Of a stretch of DNA of 64,000 nucleotides, positions 55,120 through 64,000 are shown in pieces. How positions within the stretch are numbered: position 1 is the first letter of the stretch; each line of letters starts with the position of its first letter. The stretch comes from Blakeslea trispora (Eukaryota > Mucoromycota > Mucoromycetes > Mucorales > Choanephoraceae), in NCBI GenBank assembly GCA_025331445.1, contig JAIWNE010000036.1, positions 228,513 through 292,512 of the forward strand, given 5' to 3'. The notes under the pieces were generated by a model. It searched no databases. It saw only the letters and a list, made by a program, of their open reading frames with translations, and was not told the DNA's origin. Made by a program: the position numbers and the translations under genes.

Positions 55120-57599
55120 CTAATTGGTTATTGCTAGGACCTGAAGGAGATTGACATCTAACATGGCGAAGGGGTGAGCGTCTTCCAAGTTGAGCATTCG
55201 AAATATTTGCGTAGGGGAGAAATAAACTGAGGGACGAAAGCATGACAGTACCTCCACCCAGATGGACCATTTAGAAGGACAATGAACAACAAAGTGAGGG
55301 ATGGAGTCGATTTGCTGAAAGCACAGTCGACAGGTCGCGGATGGAGCTCTTCCTATGAGCGATAGAGCTTTCGCTGTTGGCAACTTACGGCAGAGCAGTC
55401 TGTACCATAGGTCTCGTGCTGGGAGGGGAATGGGAGAAGACCATAGGGATCGTAGTTGGCGGGCTGAAAGAGGCAGCTTGCGGTCACTTGCCTCGTCAAA
55501 GTTGTGCATTGTATATCGCCGGGAAGAAAATGAATGCCAAAGAGAAAGAGAAGTCAGCTGGCGATGTAGGGGGTAAGTATCAATTTCGAGGTCCTCCGGG
55601 TACAGGTCCATAACTATGTATTGCCAAAGACATGGAGCCAGTTGTACCGTTCGTCGTCGAAGAATGTCCAGGTAAAGATTATAGCACAGACGGGGAAAGA
55701 CAGTATATTCAGATTTGACGCGTAGTCGAAGACGATTCTGTTGGGAGTCAATGATGAAAAAAGAGTCTGCAAGTAAGCCGGTGTGCCGATGAAGCCAGTA
55801 GTCCTGTGGCAAAGGCTGGAACAAACGGAAGAGCAGCAGCTTGAGTATCAAGACAAGGGCCAGACTAGAGATGTCAAGGTTGACACCGAAGTGATCAAAT
55901 GCTTTGAAAATGGCGTTGATGACTGAAGTGTGAGATATCATAGCATTTGAGCGGAAGGTAGGCTCGAAAAGCGCCAGAGTAGGGACTTCTGAGATGGGCG
56001 ACAAAAAACTGAGGCGGTGTTTCAACGCAGGCGCCACTAGTCCTTCATCCGGTCGTTCAAATAGATTGAATATCCACTTCACCTGAAGGAGCTTGTGTTG
56101 TCTATAAGGATCTAGTAGCCCTACGCCACCGTTTGCGTAGGGGAGACACAGTTGAGAGAACGATACCAGAGGATATTTCTTTTGCCACACAAATGAGTAG
56201 ATCAGGCTGCGTACCTTATCGAAGAAACTTTTAGGCGGGTTGAGAATTCTCACAGTGAACCAAAGTTTAGACAGGATAAGAGTGTTAGCGACAGAGGCTC
56301 GGCCTCGCAAAGAAAGACTTCTAGATGTGAAAATCTGAATTTGTGTTTTGATCTTTTCCAAAAGCGTGCTTTCGATCGTCTGCCTTAGGTCTACAGTGTA
56401 ACTAATGTAGAATCCTAGGTAGCGGAAGGCTGAGGGGAGAGATGCATGGTAGTACTGGGAGATCTGATGCTCCTGTAGTAGTGTTCGCCAAGAGGGAGAG
56501 ACCCGTCCGTTCAACGCAAAGGCTTCTGTTTTGTGTTGGTTGAATCGTGCGTTTGACACTGCTCCGTAGGCCTGTAGGTGTACCTGTAATCGGTAGAAGT
56601 CTGCTCTGTCGTTGACAAATACACATATGTCATCTGCGTAGGCTAGGCATTTGATCTGCTGTTTCTGTTCTTGGTGAATCGAAATGTAGCCGGTGTATGC
56701 AGGGTCCTGTAGGATGGACAGAAGTAGAGGTTCTAAGGCTATATTAAATAGAAGTGGCGAAAGAGGGTCACCTTGTCGTAGCCCCCGCTCTTGATGTACT
56801 GCCGAAGTGAAGTACCCACTCACATTGATACGTACTGCATTTCCAAAGAACAACTTAGTAATACAATTGATCACACTACAGGGGAATCCAAAGGTATGTA
56901 AGACTCGAACGAGGTAGGTACCAAGTACTCTGTCGTAGGCTTTTTCCTGATCTAGAAGAAGCCCGATACCTGGAGAGGACTGGTGCTGGGCTTGTTGAAC
57001 AATGAGGTGAACCAAAAGACCATTTTCCCCAATGAATCTCCCTGGTAGAAATCCCGTTTGGAATGGATTAATGACACGAGCCACTATGGGAGCCATTCTT
57101 TTTGTTAAGAGCCGAGTAAAGATTTTAGCATCGCAATTGATAAGCGATATAGGCCTCCAGTTTTCCAGATCTTGCAAGTCATTCTTTTTAGGTAAGAGTC
57201 TTACGCGAATGTCTTTCCACGAGGGTGGAAATATTCCTCTGTTGAGAGCATCATTGTATACCTCTTCAATCAGTGGTTCTAATTCAGGGATACTAAACAG
57301 AAGCTGCATGTATGCGTAACCGAGGCCATCACTACCCGGGCTGCTTTGTTTAGGACTTCGTTTGGATAGACTCTGAAGGTTCTCAACCGTAATACATTCC
57401 TCCAAAACTTCTTTGTCGTCCTCTGTCAAACGTCTGTCGAATTGGATCCCCTGTAGATAGGAGTCGATGTCCCCATGAGGTACTGTATCAGCGGCATAAA
57501 GATTCTGGTAGAATCGATGGGCTGTGTCTTCTAATCCCTGTTGGGTAGTGTGTACGATGGTGGGCGTTGCACTGAGAGTGTCACGTAAACCTACTATAC
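55120..57599 (-). pseudogene. L1-type LINE ORF2: reverse transcriptase, 5' part cut off by an LTR insertion
   Basis: Non-LTR retrotransposon protein. The frame is open from the LTR border at 57599 to the stop at 55120. Seen: the linker HRFYQNLYAAD; RT motifs LLPKKNDLQDLENWRPISLIN, FLPGRFIGENGLLVH, LLDQEKAYDRV, QERGLRQGDPLSPLLFN, the catalytic LAYADDICVF, and AFRYLGFYIS; thumb; then a C-terminal zinc-binding module (RLCFQQIDSIPHFVVHCPSKWSIW). The apurinic-type endonuclease that should lie N-terminal is absent; the frame runs directly into the LTR at 57600, so the missing half should be beyond the chromovirus, outside the window. The first ATG is internal, consistent with truncation. Confidence 0.92.
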
Positions 57600-58027
57600 T
57601 GTTATATCCGAGAATATAACAGGCACAAATAAAACAAGTAAAAAGTGTAAAGACAGAGAAGTGATTAGAACCTGAACGGCCAAAAAGATAGATATGAATC
57701 TGATCTGCGTTTATTTCAAATATGTGCCTTCTATTTATACTTTCATGATAACTGAGTAGCTATCCTTATTTAAACTGAGTGCAATTGATGATAGCTAATC
57801 GGGTGCTTTGGATAAATGTTGATACCTATTGCGCATTGACCAAAGGTTACCATTGGCGCAATTGTTTCGATCCAAGTGTCCTGATGTAAATGAAGTGTGA
57901 TCCGATCTTTTATTTAGACTGAGCTAAGTGTCAATCTGGCTATGAATAATGAATGGTCGTGTAACTAGGTACCCGCTTAGATCTAGATAATGTCTCAGAT
58001 GGAGTAGAATGTAGGCTGTATACAACA
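57600..58027 (-). repeat. Chromovirus 3' LTR
   Basis: 428 bp, starting TGTTATATCC and ending TGTATACAACA on the plus strand (so TG...CA in either sense). It begins with a short palindrome (TGTTATAT ... ATATAACA). Immediately next, inside the element, is a purine run (TGGTGGGGGGCAA read on minus, 58028-58041), the polypurine tract that primes plus-strand synthesis. The LINE reading frame ends exactly at its outer border. Confidence 0.9.
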
Positions 58028-58192
58028 TTGCCCCCCACCAAGATAGGATCATCACTGAAATCTTTGTGAATTAAAGATGTTAAATGTCAGTTGTAGGATT
58101 AATGAATCTCCGAATCACATTAGAAGGTCAATAAAAAACTTGTGCGAAAAAACCCAGTGGGATAAAAAACTATTATGCAAGAAAAAGCCCAA

Positions 58193-58480
58193 CTAATTTC
58201 TGAATTGGGATCTAGTGACACGCTTACGCTGTGAAGTCTTAGAGTTGCTATGGTGCTTGTTACGTTTGTTAATAGCACGTTTGTTGATAGTATTTGGTAA
58301 AGGCAGACCTTCTTGCATTGCATTACGAGCATTGCGTCTGGCCTTATAATCCTCAATAGGTTTAAGAGAATCAAATTGAGAAACAGGTTCCCAAGAATTG
58401 TAGCTGTCATCATAGCCACGCCAATTAACCAAATATTCAACGTTATCACCAGTACCACGGTTGTTGTGAACATTTAGAAT
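58193..58480 (-). pseudogene. Chromodomain at the C-terminus of the chromovirus integrase
   Basis: The frame reads ILNVHNNRGTGDNVEYLVNW then RGYDDSYNSWEPVSQFD and LKPIEDYKARRN: the chromodomain pattern with aromatic residues (Tyr in YLVNW, Trp and Trp in NSWEP) that line a methyl-lysine cage. A basic tail follows to the stop at 58193. Such domains steer integration to heterochromatin. It is severed from the rest of pol by an insertion of about 540 bp (58481-59020) that splits the first strand. Confidence 0.85.
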
Positions 58481-59020
58481 CTATATACTGATTACGAAAT
58501 AAATGATACAAAGTATTATTATACATACTATATCTGGACATAGAGTCTAGAATAGAACTAGAGTAACTGTAATAGATCAATGTCTACTTCATCTATCTAT
58601 CCTTTAGAGATCGATTCTAATATGATGCTAACTTGAGAGACAGATTGGATCATATATCAAATAGACCAATTGGCTCTTGGGACTCAGGCCTTATCGATGT
58701 GGATAAACTATTGATATCAGCTATACCGAATCAGAATTGATGTGACAATGAAAATGACAAGATGGTGCTAAAGATTTTATTAAAACAATTTTTTCTATCT
58801 TACCATCTCAAATCAGCTATGACCTGAGAGCTGAGTAGACTGAATATCTGAGACATGGTCAATGATATAGTGTTCCGTATCCTCGATATTAAAATAGATT
58901 CCCTGATCATCTCTAGATGATAGAATTAGTTTATCCGACCTAAAAGATATAAATACCTAGATATTCCATAGCTATAAACGACATCTGATTTTTCTTTAAT
59001 AAACCTATACGAGTTCTAAA
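58481..59020. mobile_element. Insertion of unknown type splitting the chromodomain
   Basis: AT-rich, non-coding. On the outer side the pol frame reads through NREIL then TAG, on the inner side it resumes at ILNV, so the block interrupts one continuous domain. I see no convincing terminal repeats; a short imperfect duplication (ATCCT / ATTCT) may be the target site. Confidence 0.6.
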
Positions 59021-61651
59021 GGATTTCTCTGTTTCTACTATGACACTCACAACAACGGTGATTGATTACAGCTTGTACTTCGTAGTGTTTCTCTCTTAAT
59101 TGAGGAGGACTAGCATCGATCAACTTGATCATGTGAGTAGGAACATCACGTTTAAACAGGGCATCTGTTTTGTCGCGGAGGATGTATGAACCCTTATTAG
59201 TCATACCGTCAATAATAAATTGTCCAATAAAACGAGAATCTCATTTAGAAGTACGTTCCACATTGGTAATCATAACTTCAGCGCCGAGAGGGTAAGTGTC
59301 TTTGACAATGTTATGCGACTTCAAGTATTTTCATGATCAATAGATTGTTGATCTTTGATGTGCGCATGAATGGCTGGAACAACTACATCTTTGACGTGTT
59401 TCAATTGCTTATTGATACGTCTGTGATCGGTATGTTCGAGACTAAGAGCAGGATCAGTTCTTGTGTAGTCTGTAAGATGGTTGGGCTGACGGTTAAACAT
59501 CGCCGCAAAAGCACGAGATTTGTGGATGTGCTTGTATTGAGCATTGACAGCATATTGTGCCATGTCAACATAAAGATCCCAAGTAGAAGGGTCCTTAGCA
59601 TCAGCAGTAACCGATTTAATAATGGTTTGCTTACAGACACCCATGTATCTTTCACAAACAGAGTTACCAACAGGATTGTATGGTAAAGATAAACGACGAT
59701 CAATACCAGTCATTTCAACGAGTTGCTTAACAACATCATTGACAAATTCAGCTCCACGATCATGACTAATGATACGGCTAAAGCCAAACAGGCACCAAAT
59801 ACTAAGCAACTCTCTTGCAATAGTATGCGCATTCTTATCGGGGATAGCTCTCAAAATTACAAAGCGATAGAACATGTCAACAACCAGTAGCAAGAAGTTA
59901 TTTCCTCTAGCTGATGTGACATTGAATGTTCCAAGATCGATTGCAATGTGATCGAAGACGCCATCAGGTAAGACATGTCTGGGTGGATGATAACCCATGC
60001 AATGGATAGTAAATTGTTGACAGGCAGAGCAATCTTTTACAATCTTTTCAATATCCGAACGAAGGTTTGTCCAGTGTAAACCGTCTGCATGAATTGTCTT
60101 TTCAATAGCATTGACGCCTACATGTCCAAGTAAATGTGCTCGTTCAATTATTGACTTGCGTTCCTCAACGGGAGGTGTCAAGTGCTCAGCAAATTGCATT
60201 GCACGAGAAACAAGAGGTGAAGTAGGAACAGACTCTTCGTATTCAGTATTCTCGACTGGCTTGGTAGGGAATGAGGAATAGGCATGATTTCCCAGATTCT
60301 TGTTACACCAGGTTTTGTTTCGGGCATATGAAAATACGCGCGGAATGTTCTGATCATTTCGTAATTCTTTTTTATTCTTTTTCATTTCTTTTCTTTCAGA
60401 ACGAGATACAAGGCGTTCGTTGCCGTTAATCGTTTGAGATGAGGCCTTGTATGAGTTTTCACCCCCCTCCAGACTGGAGGAATCAACTTCGTACAGTCGA
60501 CTAAGTGCATCAGGCAAACAATTCGTAACACCTGGGATATGTACAATGTCAAAATCATACGCAAAAATACAGTCATAATAATTGAGCATCATAGGGTTTA
60601 GAACAGCTTGTATCTGTAAATAGACAAGCGCACGATGATCAACATGAGCAGTGAATTTGATACCATATAACAACTTGTGAAAGCGCGTGAAGGTATATAA
60701 CAAACCAAGCAACTCACGACGTGTAGTACTATAACGCTGCTCAGTAGGATTCAGCTTACGACTGACCATACCAACATAGTAAACCTTATTGTCCTTAATG
60801 TAATAGACAACACCACCAATCCCAGTCTTAGATGCGTCAGTGGCAACATGGAGACGATAACGGGGATCATAAGGCGATAAGACAACTGCAGAAGCCAAAG
60901 CCTTTTTAAGCTGGCGGAAAGCAGCCGTATGGCGAGCAGTCCAGAGACCGACAAGAGACTTCTTAGAACGCAAATCATCTAAGGGAGCAGCCAAAGTAGC
61001 ATAATGAGGAATCGAACCACGAAAGTAGTTGAGGAAACCCAAGTAAAAAGCCAACTGTTTACCAGTAGTAGGAGCATCTTCCCATTGTTCAGTAGCAGCA
61101 ATCTTACGATAGTCAGGCAACAACTGACCGTTACGAATCGTCCATCCAAGAAGGTGAACCGAGTTCATAGCAACTACTAACTTATCCGAATTGATTTGCA
61201 AGTTGACAGAAGTTAAGCGGTGCAACACCAAGCGAAGACACTCGAAATGATGCTCCAAAGTACCACTTGTAGCAACCGTAATATCATCGACGTAGATGGA
61301 TACAAAAGGCAAATCATGGAAATAGTTCTGCAAAACGTTTTGGACAAAACCACTCATAAATGTAATACCAAAACACATCTTACGGAACTGGTATCGAAGG
61401 TTAATAAAAGGACGCATAAAACTAAGTTTATGCTTATGGTCGGGATTCACGAGGAATGAGGTAAAACAAGAGCGGATATCAATCGTAGAGATGATAGTAG
61501 CTCCACCCATTCGTTGATGAATATCTGAAATAAGGGGCAACTGGAAAACATCGTTACTAATTAAGATGTTGTTAACTTCACGAACGTCAGCAACAATACG
61601 AGGTTTTTTCATAGTATAAACACCATCGCCGTCTTTCTTAGCCACACACAA
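59021..61651 (-). pseudogene. Chromovirus pol: RT, RNase H, integrase
   Basis: Main frame 61651-59321 (776 codons): RT from AKKDGDGVYTMKKPRIVADV through STIDIRSCFTSFLV and the catalytic IYVDDITVA; RNase H with LHVATDASKTGIGGVVY and AHVDHRALVYL; the integrase zinc site (H...H...C-SAC), DHIAIDLG, HDRGAEFVND and NSVCERYMG carrying the D, D, E residues; then a C-terminal segment. Near 59330 the frame shifts; PLGAEVMITNVERTSK in a second frame meets a TGA near 59240, after which SRFIGQFIIDGM continues to HSRNREIL at 59021. At the 5' side the frame is also out of phase with gag-protease by a two-base GT/TG slip near 61650. Confidence 0.9.
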
Positions 61652-63120
61652 ATTGGAACATTAAATCCAGTATGACTATACGATCGCTCGATGACACCCT
61701 CATTTTCCCAAGTCTGGAATTGTCCCAAGACAGCATCTTTGTACGCGTAAGGAACAGGATAGGGCTTGCGGAAAGCTCGTTTTCCAGGAATAGTCTCAAG
61801 GTCTACAATTGCGTTGAGCAATGTACAATACGTGTTCTTGAGATCAATAGCAGCATTGGCGTCTAAAAGGGGTTGAAGTGTATGCATCAAAACTTCACGC
61901 TCCTGAACTGATCCAACTGGACTAGCATTGACTTCGTTTTGTACTTGATCGGGATCAATAGGACAAGGTAACTCAGGTCCTGTAGTTGAATTCCACGAAG
62001 TAACTAAGCCGTGAATAGACATACTCAACAAAGGCATTAAATCTAAACCAATAACTACTGGAACATTATCTTGCATAGAAGATACGTGAAAGACTTCAAA
62101 GGTATGTTTTATAAATTTTTTATTGCACAAAACTTCTAAATTAACTTGCCCTAATCTAGGCATGCTAGATGTAGCATGGCCCAGTAGTATACGACCCTGA
62201 GAAGGCTTCACTACCGAACCAAAAAGAGAAACCAACTCAGGGTGAACCATGCTACAAGTAGCACCGCTGTCGACCATGGCAAAGCATGCGTGGCTTTCTA
62301 TTATGATAGGAACAAGAAGAGCGTTAGATCTATGCTCTGGTAATTTAGAAAATTTATGATCAAACTTACAGTCATGGGCGACAGCCAGTGCACGCTCGTC
62401 GATGTCCATGTCAGTGGGGACAACGAGAGGAGAAGGTGCAGCAGAAGGGGCAGCAGCAACAGGACCGGCAGAAACAGAGGAGGCAGCAAACGTGGCCCAA
62501 GCACTGGCCGAAGTACCAGCTAAAGCAGGAGCAGAAGAGTCGTCCACAAAGTGCCCGCATGAGTACACAGCCAGGTCAGTAGTGTCAACTACCGACCCAG
62601 CCGCAGCACCAGCAGAAGCAGCAACAGAAGAAGGAGCACCGGAAGCCAAAGTCCCAGCGGCAGAAGAAACAGCACTAGCAGCAGGGCCAGCAGCAGAAGA
62701 GACAGTACCAGCAGCAGGGCCAGCAGCAGAAGGCGAAGAAGCATTCTCAATTCGCATGGCTGCGAACCGAGCGGTGTTGCTGGGAACAGCAGTATTACAA
62801 ACATGGGCCTTGGACCAGCCGGGTGCGCCACACTTAAAGCACGAGCCACGGGGGAAACCAGCGCCACGACGCACAGAAGAAGAAGAAGAAGAACCCGAAG
62901 AAGAGCCAGCAGCAGGGCGAGCAGCAACAACAGGAGAAGAAGAGGAGACCAAAGCAGCAGACAACACTTGGCATTCTTCTGTCGAATGCTTGCCATGCTT
63001 GTGCAGCTGACAGAACTTCCTGCCAGCAGCGGACGAAGAAGAACGTTTGGCCACACGACCAGCATGACGGGCGCGGTCTGCACCAGCAGACAAGGGAGAA
63101 GAAGAAACAGACACAGAGCC
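61609..63120 (-). pseudogene. Chromovirus nucleocapsid and protease
   Basis: Frame 63300-61609; its first part (above about 63120) overlaps gag in another frame and is not meaningful. Seen: KFCQLHKHGKHSTEECQ and GSCFKCGAPGW, two Cys/His nucleic-acid-binding motifs; a long Ala/Ser-rich linker; the aspartic protease FAMVDSGATCSMVHPELVS; then a lead into RT (TIPGKRAFRKPYPVPYAYKD, QTWENEGVIERSYSHTGFN). Ends out of frame with RT near 61650. The transition from gag near 63115 is off by one base at a GGG, either an indel or a frameshift site. Confidence 0.85.
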
Positions 63121-64000
63121 CAGAAGCCAAAGAGGAACCAGCAGCAGCAGAAGGAGAAGACAAGCCCAAGTCACGTTCCAAGTTGACCGCAAGGTCCAAC
63201 AAAGCATCAATATCACTCTTGCGCTCAGCAGGGAGCACAGCACGACCAACAGCAAAACGTTCCTTGAATGACCCAGGGAGAGCCTTCCAAAAAGTATCAA
63301 TTAAAATTGATGAGGGGACAGTCTGGTCACCTGCACGGCGACGCAAGTCCCGGAAACGATCCACAAAGAGGTGAACCGTTTCGCCCTTTTCCAGGACCAT
63401 GTTTGCGAGACGCAATGCACAGTCAGCCTGTTCTTGCGCCAAAGAACGACCAAAGCGAGCAGTGATGGCAGCCTTAAAGTCTTGGTACAAGGGAGAGCCA
63501 GGAGAGAAGCCAAGGAGAAACTGGTCGTACCACTTTCTGACCTTTTCCCCCAATTGCTGAGGTACAAGGCGCAGAAAGTGGGTGTCCATGTCCAAGCCAT
63601 GAGCAAACATAACGTCTTGGAAAGAGACGAGGCAGGCTGTTACATCTGAGAAGATGTGCGCAGCGGGGTTGTGTACCATACCGATCCACTGGAAACAAGG
63701 CAGATGGCAGCAGGAGCGGCAACCGACAAAGAAGCAGCAGAAGGACCAGAAGAAGTACCCCCGAACCTGGACAAGAGTTCGCTGGAGCAAGTCCAAAGTC
63801 TAAGAGCCAGCTTCCACTTGCTGGCGCAAAGCAGCGACATCAGTGCCGGGCAGAGGATGCGTAGTTTGAGCTGTCAAGGTCACAAGGTGAACCGTCAAAT
63901 TGTTTACATCCCGCTGCAACATAGCAACATGAGAAGCCACGGAAGAAGCAGAGACACCAACAGGGGCGGAGCCAACACCAGGGGAGAAAAGGAGCCGGAT
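63115..64000 (-). pseudogene. Chromovirus gag (capsid), N-terminus beyond or at the window end
   Basis: Frame within 62834-63796. Seen: KWYDQFLLGFSPGSPLYQDF, ITARFGRSLAQEQADCALRL, GETVHLFVDRFRDLRRRAGD and FWKALPGSFKERF, the retrotransposon gag capsid pattern. Upstream of about 63690 the plausible protein continues in different frames (MLQRDVNNLTVHLVTLTA near 63890), with a stop near 63805, so the N-terminal third also carries lesions. The antisense Ala/Glu-rich frame on the plus strand here is a by-product of composition. Confidence 0.8.

Larger units (their letters stand above)
57600..64000 (-). mobile_element. Ty3/gypsy chromovirus, inserted in the LINE, runs off the window
   Basis: Minus-strand LTR retrotransposon: 3' LTR (57600-58027), polypurine tract, chromodomain, integrase, RNase H, RT, protease, gag up to the window end. 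The 5' LTR is not reached. Gene order PR-RT-RH-INT-chromodomain defines a chromovirus. It has at least five visible lesions (frameshifts near 63115, 61650 and 59330, a stop near 59240, and a roughly 540 bp insertion in the chromodomain), so this copy is inactive. Confidence 0.92.

Noticed and set aside
62402..63010. 202-aa Ala/Glu-rich plus-strand ORF
   Set aside because: Antisense to the Ala/Ser-rich linker and nucleocapsid of the chromovirus; pure composition effect.

Overview
This is a stretch of fungal nuclear chromosome, most likely from an early-diverging lineage (Mucoromycota, probably Mucorales). The reasons are: many short GT-AG introns (mostly 50-100 nt), a Zn2Cys6 regulator, a cobalamin adenosyltransferase (a B12 enzyme largely absent from Dikarya but retained in early-branching fungi), a GLUD1-type mitochondrial glutamate dehydrogenase, and a DIRS / L1-type LINE / chromovirus / Tc1 repeat load. 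The assignment is inference; no rRNA or other marker locus is present.

Layout. 1-5.3 kb: a decayed TnpB/Fanzor-like relic, then a structurally complete DIRS-type tyrosine-recombinase retrotransposon on the minus strand with inverted terminal repeats and an internal complementary region. 5.7-9.2 kb: a divergent pair of mitochondrial genes, a cobalamin adenosyltransferase (eight exons, reconstructed here) and the F1-ATPase alpha subunit. 9.2-11 kb: a small MITE and a LINE tail. 11.3-20.9 kb: a Zn2Cys6 transcription factor, GAL7, an unknown two-TM protein and RRN3. 21-26.6 kb: a graveyard holding a MULE-type transposase relic with an OTU domain, head-to-head with a second TnpB/Fanzor-like relic. 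27.2-29.8 kb: an MVP1/SNX8 sorting nexin with one apparent missing base. 29.8-35 kb: a gene-poor AT-rich island with tRNA-Pro(UGG), diverged direct repeats and MITEs. 35-51.6 kb: a gene-dense core (glutamate dehydrogenase, m-AAA protease, FAR1-like protein, TAF5, epoxide hydrolase-like protein, a small unknown gene, and a Ste20/FRAY-like kinase whose tail has five RFx[V/I/L] motifs). 53-64 kb: nested transposons. A Tc1/mariner copy lies beside an L1-type LINE whose reading frame is cut by the LTR of a Ty3/gypsy chromovirus running off the window end.

How the genes relate: several products act in mitochondria (ATP synthase alpha, MMAB, glutamate dehydrogenase, m-AAA protease) and two in basal transcription (RRN3 for Pol I, TAF5 for Pol II), but they are independent housekeeping units, not a cluster. 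Exon structures were built by hand; for MMAB, ATP1, the Zn2Cys6 factor, RRN3, glutamate dehydrogenase, m-AAA, TAF5, the epoxide hydrolase, the small unknown gene and the kinase the summed exon lengths and phases close exactly. The sorting nexin closes only if one base is added. Nearly every autonomous transposon here carries at least one inactivating lesion; several are one base from open.
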